From: Limnospira fusiformis SAG 85.79
GTDB lineage: Bacteria; Cyanobacteriota; Cyanobacteriia; Cyanobacteriales; Microcoleaceae
Direction: 5' to 3'
Assembly (NCBI RefSeq): GCF_012516315.1
Contig: NZ_CP051185.1
Span: forward strand, 3,337,403-3,401,402
DNA: 64,000 nucleotides
Under the pieces are notes generated by a model that saw only the letters and a list, made by a program, of their open reading frames with translations, searched no databases and was not told where the DNA came from. Numbering within the stretch: the stretch's first letter is position 1; each line of letters begins with the position of its first letter. Made by a program: the position numbers and the translations under genes. Below are positions 9,953-23,409 of the stretch, in pieces.

Positions 9953-10638
9953 TGGTCTCCGTCTCAGAGTTAGGTCAGTTCGAGAGCGTTTTTAACTTCA
10001 CTTAAATATATATCCCCTCCATTTTACAACGGGGATCCGGGGATTAGTCAGTCATCGCCTACTTAGTAATGACTTCAACAACTAACGATTTGCTCCCGAA
10101 TTTCTCGAATTGAACACCTATCACCCCTCCAACCAAGATCTGCCTCTCCATATATATAGTCGCAATATATAGTCGCAGTGACCATATAGCAGTGATCTGG
10201 CAGTGAGCGATCGTTTATCAATTCTGCTCTATAAAACTTAAACAAAACCGGACATAGCCGGATATTGATGTTTATTTCTGGCTTCGTCCGGGACTGTCGG
10301 CAGCACCCCGTCCACAAGTGTAATCGTCGGAAAGAAAGCGATTTGGTATGGTCGAAAGAGAGGTCGCCCCCTCCAACTCCAATTCCAAACCGTGCATGCG
10401 AGTTTCCCAGCACACGGCTCCTGATGTGAACACCCTATTATCAGTAGGAACAGGGTTACTACCCCCTGCTTTATGACCTCAACTTTGGGAGCTATATACA
10501 CCACGTAGTCTTTAAACTCGCTCACGTCATAAGCACTCTTACTTGTCGCAGTCTCTATATCCACACCGTGACTAGTGGGCATATCCCAACCATTACAGTT
10601 AGGCATTGGCTTTCAGTCACATCCTTTCCCCTTATGGG

Positions 10639-12370
10639 GTTAGGGGTCGAGAGTGAAGTCACCTTCACCCTCTCCCATTCAGAACCGTGCTTGATAGTTT
10701 CCCATCACACGGCTCCTGGTGTGGATACCCTATTTGTCAAAGGAGCAGAATCAAGAGACCTGCTTTCTACTTCGATGTTCAGAGCTATATGCACCACGTA
10801 GTCTTTAAACTCGTCCTCGCCATTATACTCTTACTGACCGCAGTATCTATATCCCCACCGTGACCTGTGGGCATATCCCCACCATGACAATTGGGCTTTA
10901 GCTTCTGGTCACATCCTTCACCCTCTAAGGTTAGGGGTCGAGAGTGAAGTCACCTTCACCCTCTCCCATTCAGAACCGTGCTTGATAGTTTCCCATCACA
11001 CGGCTCCTGGTGTGGATACCCTATTTGTCAAAGGAGCAGAATCAAGAGACCTGCTTTCTACTTCGATGTTCAGAGCTATATGCACCACGTAGTCTTTAAA
11101 CTCGTCCTCGCCATTATACTCTTACTGACCGCAGTATCTATATCCCCACCGTGACCTGTGGGCATATCCCAACCATGACAATTGGGCTTTAGCTTCTGGT
11201 CACATCCTTCACCCTCTAAGCATGCGCTTACATTTTTCACTACTGCCTTGTGAATAGCATTACTCACTGGTTTATAGGCAGAGCATTAGAGGGGTTACAA
11301 CGTTCCGATTATATGGGCATTCCATCGTTAGATTTGTCCTCTCCGCCGGGGTACTTTTAAAGGTCTGTGTAGGTAGTCGCACGAACCCCCTACTTTTCCC
11401 CTTGCCCTTTTGAGCGCAGCGTGTCAACCTATTTCGCTGCTAGTGTATTACGATGGTTCAAGTCGGACATTCGGTCTTGCTAATCATAGATGGTTGGCAG
11501 TGGTCGCGTCTTGGTAGTAGGTTCTACCTCACGCCTTCCGTTCCCCGCTTCAATCCTGGAGTTATGATTTCCAAAACTGGGGGTGGCTATCGCCGTTACT
11601 CTCTACTCCCTGATTTCTCAGTTCGTTTATGACCTTGAGTTCCCTGCCTTGCTTAGTTCCCTAAGCGTCGGGACATATAACCAGTTATGAGGATGGTCAG
11701 GAGAGGTCTCCTTATATCCAGATTCGGAGCTGGAATCCTCACCGGGTAGTTATTTCGGGCATTTCAGCCCTATTTCATACCCGAACGTCTCGCACCATGC
11801 GCTTACATTTTTCACTACTGCCTTGTGAATAGCATTACTCACTTGTTTATAGGCAGAGCATTAGAGGGGTTACAACGTTCCGATTATATGGGCATTCCAT
11901 CGTTAGATTTGTCCTCTCCGCCGGGGTACTTTTAAAGGTCTGTGTAGGTAGTCGCACGAACCCCCTACTTTTCCCCTTGCCCTTTTGAGCGCAGCGTGTC
12001 AACCTATTTCGCTGCTAGTGTATTACGATGGTTCAAGTCGGACATTCGGTCTTGCTAATCATAGATGGTTGGCAGTGGTCGCGTCTTGGTAGTAGGTTCT
12101 ACCTCACGCCTTCCGTTCCCCGCTTCAATCCTGGAGTTATGATTTCCAAAACTGGGGGTGGCTATCGCCGTTACTCTCTACTCCCTGATTTCTCAGTTCG
12201 TTTATGACCTTGAGTTCCCTGCCTTGCTTAGTTCCCTAAGCGTCGGGACATATAACCAGTTATGAGGATGGTCAGGAGAGGTCTCCTTATATCCAGATTC
12301 GGAGCTGGAATCCTCACCGGGTAGTTATTTCGGGCATTTCAGCCCTATTTCATACCCGAACGTCTCGCAC
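10639..12370 (-). mobile_element. Group II intron, middle copy, nested in domain IV of the outer copy
   Basis: It starts GTGCGAGACGTTCGGG at 12370, directly after GTAAGCGCATG of the outer intron, and ends ...CTCTCGACCCCTAAC at 10639. It consists of 12370-11796 (575 nt) plus 10929-10639 (291 nt), which sums to 866 nt, exactly the length of the innermost copy. Domain V reads GAGCCGTGTGATGGGAAACT with its pairing strand near 10715-10680. Domain IV is short and has no ORF. Confidence 0.85.
10930..11795 (-). mobile_element. Group II intron, innermost copy, uninterrupted, 866 nt
   Basis: A complete ORF-less intron from GTGCGAG (11795) to CCCCTAAC (10930). It is virtually identical to the middle copy; the difference I noticed is one base in ACTGGTTT versus ACTTGTTT. 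It is inserted after GCGCATG and before CTTAGAGGG, inside domain IV of the middle copy. Because the two copies are the same, this junction fixes both intron ends. Confidence 0.87.
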
Positions 12371-12955
12371 CATGCGCTTACACTTTTCACTACTCTACGA
12401 GATGTACTCGCAGAGAGCCCAATAGGGGTTTAAACGTTCCGTATATATGGGCATTCCATCTTTAGATTTGTCCTATCCACCGGGGTACATTTAAAGGTCT
12501 GTGTAGGTAGTATAGCAAGACTCCTACTTTTCCCCTTACTCTTTTGAGCGCAGCGTGTCAACCTATTTCGCTACTTTATAATGACGATGGTTCAGGCCAG
12601 ACATTCGGTTTCCCTAATCATGGATGGTTGGCAGTGGTCGCCTATAGTAGTAGGTTCTACATCACGCCTTCCGTTCCCCGCTTCAATCCCAGATTTGTGA
12701 TTTCTGAAACTGGGGGTGGCTACCGCCTTTACTCTTTCCCATAATCGCCCCAAGTGAGTTATAATACTCCTCCTAGGTAATACTTGGACGGTATATTGCG
12801 ATTTCTTAAAATGGGATTGACCTTGAGTTCCCTGCCTTGCTTAGAATCACAACTTCCTAAGCGTTGGGACATATATACAGTTAAGGGGTAAACTGGTCGA
12901 GTCAGTCTATCTCCCTCTAGGAGGTTATTTCAGGCATTGCAGCCTTATTTCACTC

Positions 12956-13972
12956 CTAAACGTCTCGCACTTCTAAATTTATACTGGCGTTCAAATCTCT
13001 ATCAATCTTCAGCCCACAGTTCTGACATTCAAAAGTCCGACGGACTAGGGGCATTTTTTGACGATGGCCACAGTTAGAACAAAGTTGACTGGATGGATAA
13101 AATCTATCCGCAATCATTAACTTTGAACCATAACGTTCTGCCTTGTCACCTAGTTGCCGACGGAACTCATAAAATGAAGCATCAGCGATAGAACCCGCCA
13201 AACAATGATTTTTCAACATTCCAGACACATTCAAATCTTCAATGACTACTTGGCTGTGGTTTTTAGCCAAAAAAGTAGTGATTTTATGAATCGTGTCCCG
13301 CCGAATGTTTGCTACTCTTTGATGTAGCTTTTGAACTTTTAAGAGACATTTGGCCCAATTTTTCGAGCCTTTGACTTTGCGACTTAAATGACGTTGTAAT
13401 CGAGCTAGTTTTTTGGTCGCTGCTTTATAAGCCTTGGGATTAGAGAATTTTGTCCCATCGGAGCAAGTCGCCAAATTGTTAATTCCTAGGTCTACCCCGA
13501 TTCTCTCTCGATATTTCGGTGTAATTTCTGGCGTGATTTCTACGAAAAAGCTAATATACCAGTCACCTGCTTGGCGCGTTATAGTGACTTTCTTAACCCA
13601 ACTTTCGGGTAGACCCTCAAATGTAGAAACCCAGCCCACAAAAGGCAGCTTATGGCGAGTTCCTGACAGATTGAATGGCCTTCCGGAATTGTCAAGCGTA
13701 AAACTATCATGGTGGCCTTTCTTCTTAAATTTAGGATAACTGCTTATTCCCTTGAAGAAGCGCTTAAAGGCATCCCCTAGATTAATGAAGGCATATTGAT
13801 CAACTTTAGAAGACAATTCAGACATCCAAGGATATTGAGGTTTCACATAATTCGTAAAAACCTTTTTGATGGAGTTGACGTTAGGCTTGAGTCCCTCTTC
13901 ATAAGCTGACATCCATAAGTGTAATCCCCAATTGAACACAAATCGAGCATACCCAGCGTGTTTGGCCATCAA
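12956..13972 (-). CDS. tnpB: IS200/IS605-family TnpB, central exon (RuvC-like RNA-guided nuclease)
   Basis: This unspliced frame holds nearly all of the protein. It shows the three RuvC motifs (RIGVDLGINNLAT, VVIEDLNVSGM, KIDRDLNAS) and the CSNCGH...CQNCG zinc ribbon, so the catalytic D-E-D set is intact. The frame can be extended upstream of its nominal start to 14023 (PYKAFRTKLKL), where intron sequence begins. Its last four residues (VRDV, from 12970 down) are encoded by the 5' end of a group II intron (GTGCGAG), not by tnpB. TnpB proteins are transposon-encoded nucleases guided by an RNA from the element's right end. No tnpA is seen nearby. The function of this copy depends on splicing of the introns. 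Confidence 0.88.
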   Translation of the reverse strand: MMAKHAGYARFVFNWGLHLWMSAYEEGLKPNVNSIKKVFTNYVKPQYPWMSELSSKVDQYAFINLGDAFKRFFKGISSYPKFKKKGHHDSFTLDNSGRPFNLSGTRHKLPFVGWVSTFEGLPESWVKKVTITRQAGDWYISFFVEITPEITPKYRERIGVDLGINNLATCSDGTKFSNPKAYKAATKKLARLQRHLSRKVKGSKNWAKCLLKVQKLHQRVANIRRDTIHKITTFLAKNHSQVVIEDLNVSGMLKNHCLAGSIADASFYEFRRQLGDKAERYGSKLMIADRFYPSSQLCSNCGHRQKMPLVRRTFECQNCGLKIDRDLNASINLEVRDV

Positions 13973-14023
13973 GGTAGCTTGACGGTGATTGAGTTTGAGT
14001 TTTGTCCGGAAAGCTTTGTAAGG

Positions 14024-14918
14024 GTTATGGTCGAAAGGGAAGTCACCTTCCCCAACTCCACTTCCAAACCGTACTTGAGACTTTCACCTCATACGGCTCC
14101 TAATGTAGATACCCTTTTTGTCACTAGGAACAGGGTTACGAACCCCCGCTTTATGATTCCAACTTTGGGAGCTTGGCATACAACTCGTAGTCTTTAAACT
14201 CGCTCTCGTCATATTACTCCTACTTGTCGCAGTCTCCATATCTACACCGTGACTAGTGGGCATATCCTAATCATTACAATTAGGCATTGGCTTTCAGTCA
14301 CATCCTTTCCCCTCAATGGTATACGCTTACACTTTTCACTACTCCTTGTGAGTAATATTGCTCACTTTTTTGATAAGGAGAACCAATGAGGAGTTTAAAC
14401 GTTCCGTTTATATGGGCATTCCATCTTTAGACTTGTCCTCTCCACCGGGGTACTTAAAAAGGTCTGTGTAGGTGTTTTATGCAAAACCCTACTTTTCCCC
14501 TTGCTCTTTTGAGCGCAGCGTGGCAACCTATTACGCTGCTAAATCATTACGATGGTTCAAGCCGGACATTCGGTTTCCCTAATCATGGATGGTTGGCAGT
14601 GGTCGCATTTGGTAGTAGGTTCTACTTCACGCCTTCCGTTCCCCGCTTCAATCCTGGGGTTATGATTCCCAAAACTGGGGGTGGCTATCGCCGTTACTCT
14701 CAACGCAATTGTTAAGGAATCATTAATATTTCCAGTTGGGCGTTTTGACCTTGAGTTCCCTGCCTTGTTTTGTATATTTCTATACCAAACGTTGGGACAT
14801 ATAAACAGTTATGGGATGGTCAGGGTACGAGTCCCTTATATTTCACCAAGGGGGGAAAGTCCCACTAGGAGGTTATTTCAGGCATTGCAGCCTTATTTGA
14901 CTCCTAAACGTCTCGCAC
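14024..14918 (-). mobile_element. Group II intron, intact ORF-less copy after the tnpB start codon
   Basis: 895 nt, from GTGCGAGACGTTTAGG (14918) to ...TTTCGACCATAAC (14024). Domain V is visible on the minus strand at about 14105-14068 (GGAGCCGTATGAGGTGAAAGTCTC, with GTACGG as the return strand; the terminal loop is GAAA), followed by a GC-rich domain VI hairpin. There is no reverse transcriptase/maturase frame. The upstream exon base triplet is ATG and the downstream exon continues CCT TAC AAA in the TnpB frame, so the intron sits exactly behind the start codon of tnpB. Confidence 0.85.
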
Positions 14919-14921
14919 CAT

Positions 14922-15293
14922 GATTGGATTTTACCATGAAGAATCCAACTTGATGAGTATGTCGTCAGGGAAATTTGGCATGGTCTGGGGTTTGACCGTA
15001 TACTCATTATTGAGTTGCGAATCTTTTTGGGTATTGTACCTTATTGTCCTAAGATGTAAAGCAAATCTTGGATTAAATTCTTGCTCCCGACACCCTGTGG
15101 CCTCACAACTGATATAGACCCTAGGGTGGGACACTATCCGCCAACCTAGCCCCACGTCCCCGCGTCCCCAGTTATCCGCTCCGTCACCTTCAACTCTCCC
15201 AGATTTCCAAAAAACTTTTTTAGGTAAAACCCTTGTGCAGTGGGGTTTTTGGGGTGTCACTGAAAAAAAGTCAAAATTTTTTTGAAAAAAGGG
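14922..15293. other. Intergenic stretch between tnpB and the rRNA operon
   Basis: No convincing gene. The left part is the 5' flank of tnpB. The right part (from about 15110) is GC-rich and then strongly A/T-rich (15240-15290), the usual upstream context of an rRNA promoter. The short frames here have no family resemblance. Confidence 0.5.
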
Positions 15294-15322
15294 TTGACAA
15301 ACCTAGTTAGGTAATATACATT
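15294..15322 (+). promoter_or_regulatory. Probable rRNA operon promoter
   Basis: TTGACA (15294-15299), a 17-bp spacer and TACATT (15317-15322), preceded by A/T tracts resembling an UP element. About 210 bp upstream of the 16S 5' end, with leader sequence between. Confidence 0.65.
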
Positions 15323-15532
15323 GGTAAATGCGCTCGAAGGGGAGGCAACGAACCGGAACGCGCCCGAACCTAGAAAAACTAATAGTTTGAAAGCTTAATG
15401 ACCACCCCAGGTCAATGAATTTATCGGCTACTACTCAGGTTTACCTGAGAGTTAGCCACAGTATAAGCCAGGAGTTCAGAAAAAGCAAGCTGAACTCGTG
15501 AAATCCAAAAAATCGGTCTTAGTGCCGACAAC

Positions 15533-17020
<1,488 letters not shown>

Positions 17021-17133
17021 TAGGGAGACCTACTTCAGGACATCGTGCGATGATAATAATAGCCGAGTCTTGAGGTCATCCTTAGGTCGGATGGGGCGGT
17101 CAGAGAGCTTTCAAACTTTAGGGTTCGTGTTAT

Positions 17134-17207
<74 letters not shown>

Positions 17208-17222
17208 CATCCACCCCAAACT

Positions 17223-17295
17223 GGGGGTATAGCTCAGTTGGTAGAGCGCTGCCTTTGCACGGCAGAAGTCAGCGGTTCGAGTCCGCTTACCTCCA
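17223..17295 (+). tRNA. tRNA-Ala (anticodon TGC), in the 16S-23S spacer
   Basis: Acceptor GGGGGTA/TACCTCC, D arm GCTC/GAGC, anticodon loop TTTGCAC (TGC), T arm AGCGG/CCGCT. Starts 15 bp after tRNA-Ile. Confidence 0.96.
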
Positions 17296-17492
17296 CTCTC
17301 CTAGAATTAGGTGCTAGTTGGGGTGAGGTAGTCTTGAATTGAGAAATTGAGAGTTGGTGACTGTACAGCTCCTAAGTCTGTAGATGTTAATCTAGGACTA
17401 GATAGCTGGACATAAGTTCCAGTCAGAACCTTGAAAACTGCATAGAGAAAAGCATAATGGTGTAGGAAAACGTCGTAAAGACAATTCCAATG

Positions 17493-20379
<2,887 letters not shown>

Positions 20380-20493
20380 TTACACTCGCTTTTTCTCTAT
20401 GCAGCCTTGAAGGTTTCTGTTTTACACTACAATTTAATATGATGACTCTGCCTCTTTCTTCATCATTAGATTGAGGCTTTGTTTTTTATTGGC
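20380..20493 (+). other. 3' spacer of the rRNA operon; no 5S rRNA gene seen
   Basis: The position where 5S normally follows 23S holds CTCGCTTTTTCTCTATGCAGCC, which mirrors the 16S-23S spacer processing stem (AACTGCATAGAGAAAAGC, 17436-17453), then A/T-rich sequence. I find no 5S-like core (the conserved CCCATCCCGAACTC region) before the next gene. Confidence 0.6.
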
Positions 20494-20526
20494 ATCAAAA
20501 AAGTGTCGGCTTAATACAAGCCGACT
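20494..20526 (-). terminator. Rho-independent terminator of the mscS pair
   Basis: On the minus strand GTCGGCTT and AAGCCGAC form an 8-bp stem (20525-20505) followed by a TTTTTT run (20502-20494 region), just after the stop of the MscS gene ending at 20532. Confidence 0.8.
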
Positions 20527-20531
20527 TGATA

Positions 20532-21656
20532 TTAAATCGTCACAGGAGACTCAACATAAATATTCGGTTCTTGCATATTGTACTTAATGCCATACCGCTT
20601 GAGTCTTTCCGTCAAACTTTGATTAGTTGATGCTAGTAAACTCTTACGCAGTGAAATGGCATTTTCACTAGAACCTAAAATAAAGAATGTCACCCTAGCG
20701 CGAAGATTACCCGTTTCTCCATAATTAAATAGGGAAATCTGGGTGCTTCCGGGGTCTATACCAAAAACTGAATCGGTACATTCTTTAATGGCTTGTTCTA
20801 CTAAAGCCTGTTCGCGATCGTCAAGTTGAGTGATAAAATCCAGATATAGTAAAACCATCACTTTTTTACCACGACTGATATTTTCGATCGCCAGCCTCAT
20901 TAAATTAGAGTTGGGAATAATTGCCAAAGTTCCCTTAGCTGCAATCCGAATTTTAGTAGACCGTAACCCAATAGATTCTACTCTCCCATAAATACCCTCA
21001 AGATCATCACCACGTTTTGGTAGTCGGATATATTCTCCACGGACAAACGGACGATCTAAACGTAAAACTATTGTGCCTAAAATCTGTTCTAAGGTGCTTT
21101 GGGCGGCAAATGCTACCGCTAAACCACTTACTGAAGCCCCTGCTACTAATGCACCTAGGGGCAGTTGTTGACTTTGGGCAAATGCGATCGCTGCTGTAAA
21201 TCCAATTAAAACATTGGCAATGGTTTCAAATACCAAAAAAGTCTCGTCAACTTCCATGCCATATTTTCGGATAATCGGAATACCATAAATCCGCACCAAT
21301 TGCCTAAATAACCGGGAGGCTAACCAGGCTATACTAGCAATTAGGGCTAGACTAACAAAGGGGCGAATAAAACGATATAAAGCCCGATTTTCTTCTAACC
21401 AAATCATTGACATAGAAATCAGAGTAAAAATGCCAACCATCCTAAAAGGTTGTTGGATAGGTCGCACAAAGTTCTCGGAAATTTCTTTTCCATTGATAGG
21501 TATAGCCCGCCTAATAATATATTGTATGAGGCTAGGGGTGTATTTTCCTATTAAGCAAGATATCAATACAAAGATTATGAAAATCAGAGGCTTAGGAATA
21601 GAATATTCCTGAATAATCTCAAAAATTGCGGCATCAGGATCAATGGGGTTCCACAT
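20532..21656 (-). CDS. MscS family mechanosensitive channel protein (small type, copy 2 of pair)
   Basis: 374 residues. Several N-terminal membrane segments (first at about residues 25-42) lead to the MscS pore/beta region: SVSGLAVAFAAQSTLEQILGTIVLRLDRPFV and the vestibule part (LRSTKIRIAAKGTLAIIPNSNL). Ends with the conserved YNMQEPNIYVESPVTI tail that is nearly the same as in the neighbour. It lies 26 bp downstream of that paralogue on the same strand, so the two form an operon ending in a terminator. Confidence 0.88.
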   Translation of the reverse strand: MWNPIDPDAAIFEIIQEYSIPKPLIFIIFVLISCLIGKYTPSLIQYIIRRAIPINGKEISENFVRPIQQPFRMVGIFTLISMSMIWLEENRALYRFIRPFVSLALIASIAWLASRLFRQLVRIYGIPIIRKYGMEVDETFLVFETIANVLIGFTAAIAFAQSQQLPLGALVAGASVSGLAVAFAAQSTLEQILGTIVLRLDRPFVRGEYIRLPKRGDDLEGIYGRVESIGLRSTKIRIAAKGTLAIIPNSNLMRLAIENISRGKKVMVLLYLDFITQLDDREQALVEQAIKECTDSVFGIDPGSTQISLFNYGETGNLRARVTFFILGSSENAISLRKSLLASTNQSLTERLKRYGIKYNMQEPNIYVESPVTI

Positions 21657-21682
21657 GATGGTATTTAGCGTTTTAACTGTAA

Positions 21683-22786
21683 TTAGACTGTGATGGGTGA
21701 ATCAACGTAAATATTTTGATCTTCGATATCAAAGGCGATTCCGTATTGCTGTAAATTCATGCTAATGTCTTGACTGGCTAGATCGAGCATCTGACGGCGC
21801 AGTTCTAAGTTATTACGATTAGCACCTAATATAAAGAAGGTTACTTGGGCTTGAGTTTTGTTTTCTCCGGTGATTGGCTGTAAATTCTTAAAGCTAACAT
21901 CAGTGCCTCTAGGGTCAATACCAAAGGTGTTTTTAGTGCTTTCTAAAATCACTTGACGGATGAGAGCTTGTTCCTCAGAGTCAATGGCAGAATGAAAGGT
22001 TAATCCTAGGATGGATATAATTTTTCTGGCTCCGGTATAGTTTTCTATACTGAGTTGAGTTAGGGAACTATTAGGGACTATAACTATGGTTCCTTTTCCT
22101 GATGTGCGAATTTTGGTCGATCGCAATCCCAAAGATTCTACCCGCCCGAAAGTCCCATCAGGTAAACCGATATAATCATCAACGACAAACGGGCGATCCA
22201 GATACAGAACAATTCCCCCTAGAATTTGGCTGAGGGTATTTTGAGCTGCAAAAGCGACAGCCAAACCACCTACCCCTAAACTAGCAATTAATCCGACAAT
22301 ATTAATTTGGTGAGTCTGAGCAAATACAACAATTGCGACTAGAATAATTACGCAGTTGGCTAGAATTTTGCCTACCAATAAAAACTCACTGTTAATATTG
22401 CGACCTTGTTTTGAGGCTACGTCAATAATATATAAGTCAAAAAATCTCTTAAATATTTGAGAAGCCAACCAACTGAGCAGAATGGTTAGGGATAAACTGA
22501 TGATAACTTCTAGGAAACCTAGAGCGATGCTCAAGGGAGAATTAACCCATATAATTTCAATGATCACCAACAATACAGCGACAGCAGCCGGGATTTTATA
22601 GGATGATAAAATCTCAGAATAACTAGATATGCGTTCTTCAGGAATCAACTTAGCGATCGCCATTCGCCATAGTTTTGGTAGTAGCCATAAACCCATCAAA
22701 GCGGAGATTAACCCCAACAGTACCAATACCAATTTCAGTAGAGGATTAAACCCCAAAACGATCGCATCTGATGTTGTTTCAACCAT
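21683..22786 (-). CDS. MscS family mechanosensitive channel protein (small type, copy 1 of pair)
   Basis: The frame opens at 22804, but the ATG at 22786 (MVETTSDAIVLGFNPLL) is the better start. About 367 residues. Same plan as the following gene: about four membrane spans, then GVGGLAVAFAAQNTLSQILGGIVLYLDRPF, then LRSTKIRTSGKGTIVIVPNSSL and a C-terminal IYVDSPITV tail. Probably arose with its neighbour by tandem duplication; the pair may assemble homo- or hetero-oligomeric channels. Confidence 0.87.
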   Translation of the reverse strand: MVETTSDAIVLGFNPLLKLVLVLLGLISALMGLWLLPKLWRMAIAKLIPEERISSYSEILSSYKIPAAVAVLLVIIEIIWVNSPLSIALGFLEVIISLSLTILLSWLASQIFKRFFDLYIIDVASKQGRNINSEFLLVGKILANCVIILVAIVVFAQTHQINIVGLIASLGVGGLAVAFAAQNTLSQILGGIVLYLDRPFVVDDYIGLPDGTFGRVESLGLRSTKIRTSGKGTIVIVPNSSLTQLSIENYTGARKIISILGLTFHSAIDSEEQALIRQVILESTKNTFGIDPRGTDVSFKNLQPITGENKTQAQVTFFILGANRNNLELRRQMLDLASQDISMNLQQYGIAFDIEDQNIYVDSPITV

Positions 22787-23071
22787 AAACCATTCAACTC
22801 TCAACCATAACCAGGACTCGTTGAGAAGATATCAAGGCATCCATTAGTGGTGAATGTGTGTATCAGACATCGCCATCACCCGTTAACCCGTTAACCCGCA
22901 ATCCTTTACCAGAACCAGACTCAACCAGAGTACCTGATCTAATTATAAAGGGCGATCGCACCTAGCGCCATCCATCTCCAGGCATAAATTCTTCTCAGCA
23001 CCATCTGCCCAAGCTACAATATGCTAAGATCAAGAATTGTGTAAATTTAACCAACCGTAAAATTCTCAACT

Positions 23072-23341
23072 ATGGCTCTGACACAACAAGATAAGCAAAA
23101 AATCATGGCCGAGCATCAAGCTCACGAAACAGACACCGGATCTTCCGATCTACAGGTAGCCATGCTCACCGAAAGAATTAACCGACTCAGCCAACACCTC
23201 AAAGCCAATAAGCATGATCACGCTTCCCGTCGTGGCCTTCTCCAGATTATCGGACGCAGAAAAAGATTATTAGCCTATATTAATAAACAGGATCAGCAAC
23301 GCTATCGCGAACTGATCACCCGTTTGGGAATCCGGGGCTAA
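23072..23341 (+). CDS. rpsO: 30S ribosomal protein S15
   Basis: 89 residues, normal length. The family signature HETDTGSSDLQVAMLTERI and the C-terminal half GLLQIIGRRKRLLAYINKQD are intact. S15 binds the central domain of 16S rRNA early in 30S assembly. It is followed 68 bp later by the PAM68-like gene in the same direction, an order compatible with co-transcription. Confidence 0.97.
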   Translation: MALTQQDKQKIMAEHQAHETDTGSSDLQVAMLTERINRLSQHLKANKHDHASRRGLLQIIGRRKRLLAYINKQDQQRYRELITRLGIRG

Positions 23342-23409
23342 ATCCGATAGCAGATTTACCCAATCGTACCAAATTCCTGTCAACCCACCCACAGCACTCA
23401 CAATCTACC

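Larger units (their letters stand above)
10346..12970 (-). mobile_element. Group II intron, outer copy, ORF-less, interrupted by a nested intron
   Basis: The 5' end at 12970 reads GTGCGAGACGTTTAGG, the group II start consensus. The 5' part (12970-12371, 600 nt, domains I-III by comparison) is interrupted in domain IV; the 3' part (10638-10346, 293 nt) holds domain V (AGGAGCCGTG...GGGAAACT...CACGG, near 10416-10380) and domain VI, and ends ...CGACCATAC. The reassembled intron is 893 nt, against 895 nt for the intact copy at 14024-14918. It carries no reverse transcriptase frame. Its host site is the 3' end of tnpB. Confidence 0.85.
10238..14921 (-). other. tnpB: tnpB gene split into three exons by group II introns (reconstructed)
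   Basis: Removing the introns defined by their own ends gives one continuous frame on the minus strand. Exon 1 is the ATG at 14921-14919. Exon 2 is 14023-12971 (351 codons, starting PYKAFRTKLKLNHRQATL and ending RDLNASINLE). Exon 3 is 10345-10238, ending with DEARNKHQYPAMSGFV and a TAA. The sum is 1,164 bp, or 387 residues, the usual size of an IS200/IS605-family TnpB. Both intron junctions fall in phase 0. The exon 2/3 join assumes the outer intron ends ...CATAC; ending it one base later shifts exon 3 into another frame, so exon 3 is the least certain part. Whether the introns splice is not shown by the sequence. Confidence 0.65.

Noticed and set aside
10075..10413. 112-residue frame as an alternative C terminus for tnpB
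   Set aside because: It would use a splice end one base later (...CATACC) and gives a long tail without TnpB character; the other frame ends soon at a TAA. Kept only as an alternative.
11221..12370. Simple tandem duplication as the explanation for the 575-bp repeats
   Set aside because: The matching 291-bp 3' parts appear in mirror order and each intron sums to 866 nt; nesting explains all junctions, tandem duplication does not.
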